Shown in pieces: positions 17,915 to 25,684 of a stretch of 64,000 nucleotides of DNA. Origin of the DNA: an uncultured Prevotellaceae bacterium (lineage in GTDB: Bacteria > Bacteroidota > Bacteroidia > Bacteroidales > Bacteroidaceae); contig CACWLC010000005.1 of the NCBI GenBank assembly GCA_902761605.1, positions 1 through 64,000 on the forward strand, written 5' to 3'. The notes under the pieces were generated by a model that saw only the letters and a list, made by a program, of their open reading frames with translations, made no database searches and was not told the DNA's origin. Position 1 is the first letter of the stretch. Every line of letters starts with the position of its first letter. The translations under genes were made by a program, and so were the position numbers.

Positions 17915-19003
17915 ATGATTAGATTATTTGACAAGGTGATGGTTGAGGTAAAATGGCTTTTACCCTTTTACTTTTTTACTTTTTTACCTTTTAGCTTAAG
18001 TGCTCAGCGCCTTACTGTCGCAAATACTACCGTCAATGCCGGACGTACAGGATACCTGCAGCCTATCACTGCTACTTTCGAGTTGAAGAACAAAAGCAGG
18101 AAAAAACTGTATATCGAGGATGTACACCCAGACTGTGGATGTACTGCCGTAGAGTTTCCCAAGGAGGTGGACGGAGGTGCGAAGTTTACTATCAAGATGA
18201 CTTACGACGCTAAGATGTTAGGTCACTTCCAGAAGATGGCTGCGGTAACAAGTAATGGTAGTACCACACCGGTATATCTCACCATGAAGGGTGTCGTATT
18301 ACCAGAACTCGTAGATTATACAGGTACCTATCCGCTGTCGATGGGAAACCTCCTCTTGGATAAAAATGAGTTGGAGTTTGATGACGTAAACAAAGGCGAT
18401 GCTCCACAGCAGGAGATACATATCCTCAACAATGGTGAACAGATGATGCATCCCACCGTTATGCATCTGCCATCGTATCTCTCAGCTACTGTAAAGCCTG
18501 CTGACCTGGCTCCAGGAAAGAGTGGTACCATTACCATTACGCTCAATTCTGACAAGATCCGTGATTACGGACTGACGCAGACCTCTGTCTATCTGGCTCA
18601 GCAACTTGGAGAGAAAGTTAGTCAGGATAATGAGATACCAATATCTGCTATCCTCTTGCCTCACCTGCAGGACTACGACCAATTGAGTAAGCAGATAGCA
18701 CCAGTACTTCAGATGTCATCAACAGAAGTCGACTTCACCAATTTCGAGGGTAAGAAGAAAAAGACCTCTGAGCTGATTCTTCAAAACATAGGTAAGACCA
18801 CTCTGAAGATCACCTCTTTGCAACTTTTTACCACCGGACTTAAGGTAACCCTCTCACAACAGACTCTCGAACCTAATGAGATTGCCTCTCTGAAGATTAC
18901 AGGTATTGCTGCAGATCTGGCAAAGCTTCGCAGAAGTCCACGTATCCTTATGATTACTAACGACCCCGACCATCCAAAAGTTGTGATTGTCATAAAAAAA
19001 TAA
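17915..19003 (+). CDS. DUF1573 domain-containing secreted protein
   Basis: A 362-residue exported protein of repeated Ig-like (ASPM/SPD-2/hydin-type) strands. The first domain carries the DUF1573 hallmark PDCGCTAVEFP and FELKNKSRKKLYIEDV; related repeats follow at about 130-220 and 265-360 (LILQNIGKTTLKITSLQ). The biochemical role of DUF1573 is unknown. The signal-peptide core [18 protein letters not shown] is encoded by a tandem octanucleotide array. An internal ATG at 17939 would also keep the whole signal peptide, so the start is uncertain between 17915 and 17939. It begins 12 bp after the macroglobulin stop and ends 6 bp before meaB. Confidence 0.85.
   Translation: MIRLFDKVMVEVKWLLPFYFFTFLPFSLSAQRLTVANTTVNAGRTGYLQPITATFELKNKSRKKLYIEDVHPDCGCTAVEFPKEVDGGAKFTIKMTYDAKMLGHFQKMAAVTSNGSTTPVYLTMKGVVLPELVDYTGTYPLSMGNLLLDKNELEFDDVNKGDAPQQEIHILNNGEQMMHPTVMHLPSYLSATVKPADLAPGKSGTITITLNSDKIRDYGLTQTSVYLAQQLGEKVSQDNEIPISAILLPHLQDYDQLSKQIAPVLQMSSTEVDFTNFEGKKKKTSELILQNIGKTTLKITSLQLFTTGLKVTLSQQTLEPNEIASLKITGIAADLAKLRRSPRILMITNDPDHPKVVIVIKK
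17958..17995 (+). repeat. Octanucleotide array (TTTTACYY) in a signal-peptide core
   Basis: TAC recurs at 17961, 17969, 17977 and 17985 (period 8), then TAG at 17992, in an otherwise pyrimidine tract. It encodes the hydrophobic core [11 protein letters not shown]. It is the reverse complement of the GGTAAAAA array at 4257-4290. Confidence 0.8.
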
Positions 19004-19009
19004 TATTAT

Positions 19010-20104
19010 ATGGAGCATCCGGAGAATAGTTCTGAATATGCAGGTCTGCAGGTTAACAGCGGTGTGAAACAGCCACCGATAGTCAATCCGTATCTTAGAC
19101 GTAATCGCCGTAGGGATCTCTCTGCGGCTGAAATGGTAGAGGGAATAGTCAAAGGAGATGTTACCATTCTCTCACAGGCTGTGACACTCATCGAGAGTGT
19201 TAATCCTGACCATCAGGCGAAGGCTCAGGAGGTGATAAACAAATGTCTGCCCTATAGCGGCAACTCTGTGCGTATAGGCATCAGCGGTGTTCCGGGGGCA
19301 GGAAAATCCACAAGTATCGATGAGTTCGGAATACATGTACTGAAGGAGAAAGGCGGTAAACTGGCTGTCCTTGCCATCGACCCATCTTCGGAACGCACTA
19401 AAGGCAGTATCCTTGGTGACAAGACCCGCATGGAGAAACTTGCACTCCATCCAGACTCCTTTATCCGTCCTTCACCATCAGCTGGCTCTCTGGGTGGTGT
19501 GGCCCGTAAGACTCGTGAGACCATCATCCTATGTGAGGCTGCCGGTTTCGATAAGATATTCGTTGAGACGGTGGGAGTGGGACAGAGTGAGACGGCATGT
19601 CACTCTATGGTAGATTTCTTCCTCCTCATTCAGGTGGCTGGTACGGGTGATGAGCTGCAGGGAATAAAACGAGGCATCATGGAGATAAGTGATGGTATCG
19701 TGATAAACAAGTGCGACGGCGATAATGTTGACCGCTGTCATATGGCAGCCACCAACTTCCGCAATGCTCTTCATTTCTTCCCGATGCCTGATAGCGGGTG
19801 GGCACCAAAAGTGCTCTGCTATAGTGGTTTCTATGGCACAGGAGTGAAGGAGATCTGGGATATGATCTACGAGTATTTCGACTTTGTGAAGGCTAATGGC
19901 TATTTCGACTATCGCCGTAATGAACAGTCAAAATATTGGATGTATGAGAGCATCAACGAGCATCTGCGCCTGAACTTCTATAATAACCCACAGATAAAGG
20001 CCCAGCTGCAACCAGCAGAACAGACCGTACTCGCAGGACAGAAGACATCCTTCGTTGCTGCCCAGGACCTGTTGGACTTGTATTTTGAAATGCTTAAGAA
20101 ATGA
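19010..20104 (+). CDS. meaB: Methylmalonyl-CoA mutase-associated GTPase MeaB
   Basis: G3E-family P-loop GTPase that guards B12 loading and activity of methylmalonyl-CoA mutase, the enzyme of succinate/propionate conversion in these anaerobes. The 364 residues show Walker A GVPGAGKST (about 89-97), the Mg-binding region IDPSSERTKGSILGDKTRM, the switch FVETVGVGQSE, and the base-recognition motif NKCDGDN. Full family length. The mutase subunits are not in the window. The last codon overlaps the ispH start (ATGA), so the two are translationally coupled. Confidence 0.93.
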   Translation: MEHPENSSEYAGLQVNSGVKQPPIVNPYLRRNRRRDLSAAEMVEGIVKGDVTILSQAVTLIESVNPDHQAKAQEVINKCLPYSGNSVRIGISGVPGAGKSTSIDEFGIHVLKEKGGKLAVLAIDPSSERTKGSILGDKTRMEKLALHPDSFIRPSPSAGSLGGVARKTRETIILCEAAGFDKIFVETVGVGQSETACHSMVDFFLLIQVAGTGDELQGIKRGIMEISDGIVINKCDGDNVDRCHMAATNFRNALHFFPMPDSGWAPKVLCYSGFYGTGVKEIWDMIYEYFDFVKANGYFDYRRNEQSKYWMYESINEHLRLNFYNNPQIKAQLQPAEQTVLAGQKTSFVAAQDLLDLYFEMLKK

Positions 20105-20961
20105 AGATTGAGATAGATAACGGCAGTGGATTCTGTTCCGGAGTGACCACCGCAATTAAGAAAGCGGAGGAGGAACTGGCAAAGGGAGTGACTCTCTATT
20201 GCTTGGGAGATATTGTGCATAACGGCATGGAGTGTGAGCGCCTGCAAAAACTCGGGCTCATCACCATCAACCACGATGACATGCGAGAACTCCACGATGT
20301 AAAGGTACTCCTTCGTGCCCACGGAGAACCTCCTGAGACCTATGAACTGGCAAGAAAAAATAATATTGAGATTATCGATGCCACTTGTCCTGTGGTGCTG
20401 AAGCTGCAGCAACGTATAAAGACCCAGTATTCATCCCTCCCTTCTCCTCAGATCGTTATCTTCGGCAAGAAGGGACATGCGGAGGTGTTAGGACTTGTTG
20501 GTCAGACACATTCTAATGCCATCGTCATCGAGAGTTTCGACGAAGTGGAGAGTCTTGACTTCTCACGTGATATCTATCTTTATTCCCAGACCACGAAGTC
20601 GCTCGATGAGTACCGTCGTATCATTGAGTATATCCAGGAGCATATCTCTCCCGATGCTATATTCAAGAGTTTCGATACTATCTGTCGTTCGGTAGCCAAT
20701 CGTATGCCCAGCATATCACAATTTGCTGCACATCACGACTTGATCCTTTTCGTGTGTGGACGAAAGAGCAGTAATGGAAAGGTGCTTTTCAATGAGTGTA
20801 AGCGCATCAACCCCAACAGTCATCTTATCGAGGACCCTGATGAGATACAGCCTGAGTGGCTTGATGGTAAAAAGTCGGTAGGTATCTGCGGTGCTACATC
20901 AACTCCCAAATGGCTGATGGAACAATGTCACGCTAGGGTCAGGATACTTTGTGACATGTGA
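20101..20961 (+). CDS. ispH: 4-hydroxy-3-methylbut-2-enyl diphosphate reductase IspH
   Basis: Last step of the MEP isoprenoid pathway: an iron-sulfur enzyme reducing HMBPP to IPP and DMAPP. The three cluster cysteines are in GFCSGV (about 12), DATCPVV (about 98) and DTICRSV (about 198). Substrate-binding histidines are in VHNGMEC and GKKGHAEV, with the catalytic Glu in HAE. 286 residues, normal for a stand-alone enzyme; no RpsA-type fusion. Its last codons form the left arm of the terminator hairpin. Confidence 0.95.
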   Translation: MKIEIDNGSGFCSGVTTAIKKAEEELAKGVTLYCLGDIVHNGMECERLQKLGLITINHDDMRELHDVKVLLRAHGEPPETYELARKNNIEIIDATCPVVLKLQQRIKTQYSSLPSPQIVIFGKKGHAEVLGLVGQTHSNAIVIESFDEVESLDFSRDIYLYSQTTKSLDEYRRIIEYIQEHISPDAIFKSFDTICRSVANRMPSISQFAAHHDLILFVCGRKSSNGKVLFNECKRINPNSHLIEDPDEIQPEWLDGKKSVGICGATSTPKWLMEQCHARVRILCDM

Positions 20962-20979
20962 AATATCACAAAGTATCCT
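20941..20979. terminator. Long perfect hairpin at the ispH 3' end
   Basis: AGGATACTTTGTGA (20941-20954) and TCACAAAGTATCCT (20966-20979) form a perfect 14-bp stem with an 11-base loop that contains the ispH stop codon. It separates convergent ispH and cmk. There is no clear T run, so termination is inferred. Eighteen bases of it recur at the 3' end of the inositol monophosphatase family gene. Confidence 0.6.
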
Positions 20980-20994
20980 TACCCCAATGTGACA

Positions 20995-21684
20995 TCAGCA
21001 TGTGCGCTCGCGGAAACGCTCCAGAAGCCATTGCTTCTGTTCAGGAATAGTCATATCTGAATTGTCGAGCAGCAGCGCATCCTCTGCCTGGCGCAGGGGC
21101 GACTCTTCGCGGTGTGAGTCGATATAGTCGCGTTCCTCCACATTCTTCAGAATATCGTCGAAGTCGGCAGGCATGCCTTTGGCCTGCAGCTCGTCAAAGC
21201 GGCGCTGGGCTCTCACCTTCGCAGAGGCAGTAACAAACACCTTAAGCTCTGCATCGGGGAACACCACCGTTCCGATGTCTCTTCCGTCCATCACCACTCC
21301 TTTGTCCTTTCCCATCTGTTGCTGCTGGGCAACAAGTGCCTTACGGACGAATCCGATGGCTGCGATAGGGCTGACATGGCTGCTCACCTCCAGACTCCTT
21401 ATCTCTTTTTCTACACACTCGCCATTGAGATATGTGTCAGGGCGTCCTGTCTCCTTATTCAGCTCAAAGGAGATATGGATATTTGGCATCTCTGCCTCCA
21501 GTTCGCTGGTCTTGACAGCTCCGTCCTCTTCGAAGAGTCCTTTGCGGAGGGCATAAAGAGTAACACTGCGATACATTGCTCCTGTGTCTACATAGATGTA
21601 ACCCACCTCGCGGGCAAGGTCCTTGGCCATAGTACTCTTACCGCAAGAAGAGTGGCCATCGATAGCTATAGTAATCTTTTTCAT
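20995..21684 (-). CDS. cmk: Cytidylate kinase
   Basis: Phosphorylates CMP and dCMP with ATP in the cytoplasm. The 229 residues hold the P-loop GHSSCGKST, the [10 protein letters not shown] segment, and the CMP-binding [18 protein letters not shown] region. Normal length. The ATG overlaps the porQ stop codon by four bases (ATGA), so it is the second gene of a porQ-cmk transcript. Confidence 0.95.
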   Translation of the reverse strand: MKKITIAIDGHSSCGKSTMAKDLAREVGYIYVDTGAMYRSVTLYALRKGLFEEDGAVKTSELEAEMPNIHISFELNKETGRPDTYLNGECVEKEIRSLEVSSHVSPIAAIGFVRKALVAQQQQMGKDKGVVMDGRDIGTVVFPDAELKVFVTASAKVRAQRRFDELQAKGMPADFDDILKNVEERDYIDSHREESPLRQAEDALLLDNSDMTIPEQKQWLLERFRERTC

Positions 21685-22670
21685 AATGAATATGATACGT
21701 TAAATATTAAACTCGATGCTGATACGTGGTATTTGGCGTAAGCCACGTGAATTTTGAACCTTTGCAGCGATAGTCCTGCTCCTAATGATAATCCCGCCCC
21801 GTGCCTGCTGCTTCCGTCATTGTCGGATATCTTCATCTCGTGGGCCCTGCGGAAGTTATATCCTGCAGCGATATAGATATTGTCTGACAGCATGATGTCG
21901 GCTCCTAATGCGATATGGCGTAACAGCGCCTGATCCCAGTCGTGTAGTCTCGACATGGTGAGTGAGAATCTCAATGGAGAGTTGGCGAAACGTTTCGTGA
22001 TACCCGCCTGAAGGTCGAAGGGTATCTTCTCAAACTCATTATCGTAGGCTTTTACCTGTCCTCCGAGGTTCTTTGCTGCAAGTGATATGCTCAGGTCGCC
22101 TATATCGTCAGTATAGTTCAGTCCCAAGTCTACTCCTACTGCCATAGAGTGATAGTCGGCAATATTCGATGATATCACCTTTGCCGTAATACCTCCGGAT
22201 ATGAATTCTGTGAGCGCATAGGCGAATGATCCTCCGATGCAGATGTCCTTTGCCCCGAACTCTCCTATCTGGATGTTCTCGCTGGTTGTCTGACGCATCT
22301 TGCCGTAGTCCATATATTGTGCCATCACTCCCCATGAGGCACGTTCGCCTGCCGCCTTTACAAAAGCGGCGCTAGCTGTCTTGGCCCCTTCCATATAGGT
22401 CATATAGTTGAGGTTGATGGTCTTGTCGCTTACGAAGTTTATCAGTGAAGGGTTGTGGAATATCAGTGTGGCATCGTCATCGGGTAGTGTTATGTTCTCT
22501 CCTCCAAGGGCTGACACGTGAGCACTAACGGGAAGTCGGAGGAAATTATAGGTGGTCTGACTCTCCTGGGCGGAAACAGTGAATAGTGAACAGTGAATAG
22601 TGAATAGTGAGAACAGTAGAAACTGCCACCATCTTGTGCTCGTAATATGTCTTTTGCCTTTCTGCCTCAC
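21681..22670 (-). CDS. porQ: Type IX secretion system outer-membrane protein PorQ
   Basis: PorQ anchors the PorU-PorV-PorQ-PorZ attachment complex that cleaves and fixes T9SS cargo at the cell surface. After the signal peptide the mature protein starts [43 protein letters not shown], the typical PorQ opening, and continues as a beta-barrel ending in FNVSYSL. I choose the GTG start at 22670 because the promoter box lies at 22691-22698, so the ATG at 22742 would be upstream of transcription; with GTG the protein is 329 residues with n-region [15 protein letters not shown]. The signal-peptide core [16 protein letters not shown] is built from a heptanucleotide array. It overlaps cmk. Confidence 0.88.
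   Translation of the reverse strand: MRQKGKRHITSTRWWQFLLFSLFTIHCSLFTVSAQESQTTYNFLRLPVSAHVSALGGENITLPDDDATLIFHNPSLINFVSDKTINLNYMTYMEGAKTASAAFVKAAGERASWGVMAQYMDYGKMRQTTSENIQIGEFGAKDICIGGSFAYALTEFISGGITAKVISSNIADYHSMAVGVDLGLNYTDDIGDLSISLAAKNLGGQVKAYDNEFEKIPFDLQAGITKRFANSPLRFSLTMSRLHDWDQALLRHIALGADIMLSDNIYIAAGYNFRRAHEMKISDNDGSSRHGAGLSLGAGLSLQRFKIHVAYAKYHVSASSLIFNVSYSL
22576..22610 (-). repeat. Heptanucleotide array (AYAGTGA x5) in the PorQ signal peptide
   Basis: Five 7-bp units on the plus strand (ACAGTGA or ATAGTGA), exactly 35 bp, followed by the partial unit GAACAGT. On the coding strand the units read TATTCAC or TGTTCAC and give the hydrophobic core of the PorQ signal peptide. Confidence 0.85.
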
Positions 22671-22690
22671 TTCTTTATTAAAATTTGCTG

Positions 22691-22720
22691 CAAAGTTACT
22701 AATAATTCTCAATTCTCCAA
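22691..22720 (-). promoter_or_regulatory. Sigma-ABfr promoter of porQ-cmk
   Basis: On the minus strand: TTG (complement of 22718-22720), 19 bp, TAACTTTG (complement of 22691-22698). Its position argues for a porQ start inside the longest open frame. Confidence 0.7.
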
Positions 22721-22726
22721 AATAAT

Positions 22727-22757
22727 TTGGTATTTCGCTCAAATTACACTACCTTTG
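22727..22757 (+). promoter_or_regulatory. Sigma-ABfr promoter of the TonB-like gene and tatD
   Basis: TTG at 22727-22729, 20 bp, TACCTTTG at 22750-22757. The leader is about 40 nt. It is divergent from the porQ promoter. Confidence 0.75.
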
Positions 22758-22798
22758 CACCCTGGTTAGATATATAACGCAGAAAAATCTGTTTTAGT

Positions 22799-23458
22799 AT
22801 GAATCCTACAACAAGATATCTCTTAGGACTGATTCTTGTGCTCTCTCTTTGTCTGGTGGCACTCGAATGGAATACCGACTCCTCGGGGTGGGCATTCTTC
22901 GATACTGCCAATGATGACATTGAGGCAGAGATGGAACTCTCGCCTCTGCATCGCGATGAAGATGAGGTGCCGATGATGATTCCTAAGGAGCCACAGGAGA
23001 AGATGCCTCCTTCGCAGGAACTGAATCTTGTTGAGGAGGATGTGGAGATAGCTCCCGAGGTGTTGGAGTCCGTTGCCTCTAAGGAGGAAGCGAAGGAAGA
23101 TGTGAAGGAGGATCTGCCTGAGGCGGTGGATATGTACGACGCCCCTGTGGATTTCCGTGTGGTAGAAGATCTGCCTCAGTTCCCTGGCGGAGCTGTGGAG
23201 TTTATGAAGTGGCTCACAAAGAATCTTAAATATCCGCCATCGGCACAGCAACGAAAGGTTCAGGGGCGCGTTGTGGCCCAGTTTATTGTGAATAAGGATG
23301 GCTCTATCTCCGACCTCGTGCTTGTTGAGAAGGTGTCTCCTGAACTCGACCGTGAGGCTCTGCGTGTACTCCGAATGATGCCTAAATGGACTCCAGGGGT
23401 GATGGATGCCAAACCCTGCCGCACAAAGGTATGCATCCCTGTAGTGTTTAAGTTATGA
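22799..23458 (+). CDS. TonB family energy-transducing protein
   Basis: A 219-residue inner-membrane protein: short N-terminus, one membrane helix (about 7-23, YLLGLILVLSLCLVALEW), a Glu/Pro-rich periplasmic stretch (about 40-115) and a TonB C-terminal domain (FPGGAVEFMKWLTKNLKYPPSAQQRKVQGRVVAQF and on to KVCIPVVFKL). Such proteins pass proton-motive energy from ExbB/ExbD to outer-membrane receptors. The linker is more acidic than proline-rich, unlike classic TonB. ExbB and ExbD genes follow 1 kb downstream, after tatD and a tRNA. The ATGA overlap couples it to tatD. Confidence 0.9.
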   Translation: MNPTTRYLLGLILVLSLCLVALEWNTDSSGWAFFDTANDDIEAEMELSPLHRDEDEVPMMIPKEPQEKMPPSQELNLVEEDVEIAPEVLESVASKEEAKEDVKEDLPEAVDMYDAPVDFRVVEDLPQFPGGAVEFMKWLTKNLKYPPSAQQRKVQGRVVAQFIVNKDGSISDLVLVEKVSPELDREALRVLRMMPKWTPGVMDAKPCRTKVCIPVVFKL

Positions 23459-24261
23459 TAAGTTTCATCGATACCCATTGTCATCTGGATGGTGAGGAGT
23501 TTGCCGAAGACCGCCAGCAGGTAATACAGCGAGCCCGCGAGGCTGGTGCTGAGGCCATCTTCATCCCAGCCATCGACCTCAAGTCATGTCACTCCGTCCT
23601 CGATACCTGTGCCCAATACCCCTCCTTCTGCTATCCCATGCTTGGCCTGCATCCCGAAGAGGTCCGCTCCGACTGGCGCCAGCAGTTAGACAATATCAGG
23701 GATTGCATAGACAAATCTCTCACCTCTCACCCATTACCTCTCACCTCTAAACTCCTTGCCATCGGCGAAGTAGGCCTCGACTTCTACTGGAGCCGTGAGT
23801 TCGAGCAGGAACAGCTTCTCGCCTTCGAGGAACAGGTGCGTTGGAGCATCGAAACCCGTCTGCCGCTGATGATTCATTGCCGAAAGGCACAGAATGAGCT
23901 CATTAATATATTAAAGAGGTATAAGGAAGATCTCCCAGGAGGAGTGTTCCATTGTTTTACTGGTAATGAGATTGAGGCTCGCGAACTCCTGCAGTTCGAA
24001 AACTTTGTGCTTGGTATCGGTGGGGTGTTGACGTTCAAGAAGAGTCATCTGCCTGAAGTGCTGCCCTCTGTGGTGCCTATCGACAGGGTTGTCCTCGAGA
24101 CCGATGCTCCATATATGGCTCCTGTTCCCCATCGTGGTAAACGCAACGAGCCAGCTTTCGTAAAACAGGTGCTGCAGAAACTCGCTGAGGCATATAATCT
24201 GCCTGAGGAAGAGGTGGCACGCACCACTACAGATACCACAAAGAGAGTATTCTTTTGTTAA
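23455..24261 (+). CDS. TatD family metal-dependent DNase
   Basis: Amidohydrolase-fold 3'-5' exonuclease / D-aminoacyl-tRNA deacylase-type family. The 268 residues carry the metal ligands: THCHLD (HxH), GEVGLDFYW (Glu), MIHCRKA (His), VFHCFTG (His) and ETDAPYM (Asp). There is no signal peptide. Between DNIRDCIDK and LLAIGEVGL a segment SLTSHPLPLTS is encoded by a heptanucleotide array; relatives have a short variable loop there. It starts inside the stop codon of the TonB-like gene. Exact TatD-subgroup function is not resolved. Confidence 0.9.
   Translation: MISFIDTHCHLDGEEFAEDRQQVIQRAREAGAEAIFIPAIDLKSCHSVLDTCAQYPSFCYPMLGLHPEEVRSDWRQQLDNIRDCIDKSLTSHPLPLTSKLLAIGEVGLDFYWSREFEQEQLLAFEEQVRWSIETRLPLMIHCRKAQNELINILKRYKEDLPGGVFHCFTGNEIEARELLQFENFVLGIGGVLTFKKSHLPEVLPSVVPIDRVVLETDAPYMAPVPHRGKRNEPAFVKQVLQKLAEAYNLPEEEVARTTTDTTKRVFFC
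23717..23751 (+). repeat. Heptanucleotide array (CTCTCAC x5) inside tatD
   Basis: Five 7-bp units (three exact CTCTCAC, plus CCATTAC and CTCTAAA), exactly 35 bp, encoding SLTSHPLPLTSK. This is the same unit, in opposite orientation, as the array in the acyl-CoA synthetase gene. Confidence 0.8.
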
Positions 24262-24280
24262 ATATACGTAAACTACTTAC

Positions 24281-24315
24281 ATTTATCATTTGTCATTTAT
24301 CCATTTTCCATTAAT
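24281..24315 (+). repeat. Heptanucleotide array (ATTTATC-like x5) upstream of tRNA-Ser
   Basis: Five 7-bp units starting ATTTATC, ATTTGTC, ATTTATC and then two degenerate units, again 35 bp. It ends seven bases before the tRNA promoter -7 box and occupies its -33 region, where no TTG is seen. Confidence 0.7.
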
Positions 24316-24321
24316 AATTAC

Positions 24322-24329
24322 TACCTTTG
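24322..24329 (+). promoter_or_regulatory. Promoter -7 box of tRNA-Ser
   Basis: TACCTTTG, 16 bp before the first tRNA base. The -33 region is taken up by the heptanucleotide array. Confidence 0.6.
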
Positions 24330-24345
24330 CATCCGCAATCGCTAA

Positions 24346-24433
24346 GGAAAGGTGCTCGAGTGGTTGAAGAGGCACGCCTGGAAAGCGTGTAACCGTCAAA
24401 AGCGGTTCGCAGGTTCGAATCCTGTTCTTTCCG
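24346..24433 (+). tRNA. tRNA-Ser (anticodon GGA)
   Basis: The acceptor stem GGAAAGG pairs with TCTTTCC. The anticodon stem CACGC/GCGTG (24373-24377, 24385-24389) frames the loop CTGGAAA with anticodon GGA at 24380-24382. A long variable arm (CCGTCAAAAGCGG), as in all serine tRNAs, is followed by the T arm with GGTTCGAATCC. The discriminator base is G and the CCA end is not fully encoded. It reads UCC and UCU codons. Confidence 0.95.
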
Positions 24434-24447
24434 CATATTTTATTTAC

Positions 24448-24471
24448 AGACTGCGATGAGCAGTCTTTTTT
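24448..24471 (+). terminator. Terminator after tRNA-Ser
   Basis: AGACTGC-GATGA-GCAGTCT followed by a T run: a 7-bp perfect stem with a 5-base loop, 14 bp after the tRNA end. Confidence 0.9.
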
Positions 24472-24484
24472 ATTTGGAGAAAGT

Positions 24485-25324
24485 ATGAAGAATCGATTGA
24501 TAGTTCTACTGACGATAGGCATCCTCTTCTTAGGACAGCCTCTCATGGCGCAGACTCCCAAGGCTCCCGAGGCTGTAACCGACTCAGTGACTCTTGTCAT
24601 TAACGACTCTACAGCTCAGGACAGCACCCTCACTACTTCCGTTGATGATGAGGCTCTCCTCACTACAGCCGATGAGACAGAAACCGGGGGGGGATTTCAC
24701 AAACAGCTGAAGACGAAGTTTATCGATGGTAACGTGGGCTTTATGTCGCTCGTGGCTTTGGCTCTTGTCTTGGGCCTTGCCTTCTGTATCGAGCGCATCC
24801 TCTATCTTATGATGTCAGAGATCAAGGCAAAGCGTCTCACCGATGATATCCGTAAGTGTCTTGAGGCCGATGATGTGGAGGGCGCTAAGAATATCTGCCG
24901 AGCCACCCGTGGTCCTGTGGCCAGTGTGTGCTATCATGGTCTGTTGCATATCAAGCAGCCCATGGATGCAATAGAACGCAGCATTACTAACTTCGGTGGT
25001 CTGCAGGCTGCCAACCTCGAGAAAGGCTGCTCGTGGATAAAGCTCTTCATAGCTATGGCTCCTTCGTTGGGATTCCTCGGCACGGTGATTGGTATGGTGA
25101 TGGCTTTCGACCAGATTCAGATTGCCGGTGATATCGGTCCTACCATCGTAGCTCAGGGTATGAAGGTGGCTCTTATCACTACCATATTCGGTATCGTAGT
25201 GGCTCTGATACTGCAGCTCTTTTACAGCTATATCCTCTCAAAGATCGAGAAACTTACTGGCGATATGGAGGAGGCTGCCATAGATCTGCTTGACATCATT
25301 GAGACTTACAAAAACCGCAAGTAA
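24485..25324 (+). CDS. MotA/TolQ/ExbB proton channel family protein
   Basis: A 279-residue channel subunit that works with ExbD to feed proton-motive force to TonB. A signal-like N-terminus (MKNRLIVLLTIGILFLG...MAQ) and an acidic periplasmic stretch (about 22-75) precede the ExbB core: helix at about 84-103 (GFMSLVALALVLGLAFCIERIL), a cytoplasmic domain, and two further helices (MAPSLGFLGTVIGMVMAF, ALITTIFGIVVALILQLFYSYIL) with the conserved GLLGTVxGM-type motif. Codons 68-70 contain a run of eight Gs, a possible slippage site. It begins 13 bp past the tRNA terminator, with GGAGA before the ATG; I see no separate TAnnTTTG promoter. First gene of a tightly packed operon. Confidence 0.92.
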   Translation: MKNRLIVLLTIGILFLGQPLMAQTPKAPEAVTDSVTLVINDSTAQDSTLTTSVDDEALLTTADETETGGGFHKQLKTKFIDGNVGFMSLVALALVLGLAFCIERILYLMMSEIKAKRLTDDIRKCLEADDVEGAKNICRATRGPVASVCYHGLLHIKQPMDAIERSITNFGGLQAANLEKGCSWIKLFIAMAPSLGFLGTVIGMVMAFDQIQIAGDIGPTIVAQGMKVALITTIFGIVVALILQLFYSYILSKIEKLTGDMEEAAIDLLDIIETYKNRK

Positions 25325-25327
25325 TAT

Positions 25328-25684
25328 ATGTCGTTCGTATCTCCCTTCTTTGCCGACCTGATGCTCTGGCTGATGTATATCGCGATATCTGTTGCGATAG
25401 CGGTGACAGGTGTCTCTGTGGTTAAGACCCTGCGCATGCGAACGAAGGAAGATGAAGTGGTCAATGGTGTGCCTCAGACGCGTATCGCCTGGACCACAGC
25501 TGGCTGTTTCCTGCTCTGCCTGGCCGTAACCTGGCTTCTTGGTTCTTCCCAACCTCTGATTACCAACGGACAGCTCTTCACCAGCACTTTCTGGTTGAAG
25601 ACTACCGATATGTTTATCTACACTTCAGTAATTCTTATCATAGGATGTTTCGTAGGCGTCATAGTGAACCGGTTCAGGAACTGA
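25328..25684 (+). CDS. Small membrane protein of the ExbB/ExbD operon
   Basis: I do not recognise a named family. The 118 residues contain three likely helices (about 9-30 LMLWLMYIAISVAIAVTGVSVV, 52-71 IAWTTAGCFLLCLAVTWLLG, 93-113 DMFIYTSVILIIGCFVGVIV) and a charged loop (RMRTKEDEVVNG). It starts 3 bp after the exbB-like stop and overlaps the next exbD-like gene by 40 bp, so it is made together with them. It is probably a part or assembly aid of this proton-channel complex; that is inference from position. Confidence 0.7.
   Translation: MSFVSPFFADLMLWLMYIAISVAIAVTGVSVVKTLRMRTKEDEVVNGVPQTRIAWTTAGCFLLCLAVTWLLGSSQPLITNGQLFTSTFWLKTTDMFIYTSVILIIGCFVGVIVNRFRN

Noticed and set aside
22671-22742. 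ATG start of PorQ at 22742
   Set aside because: It lies upstream of a well-formed promoter at 22691-22720, and it would place about 50 residues before the signal-peptide core. The GTG at 22670 is preferred, though not proven.
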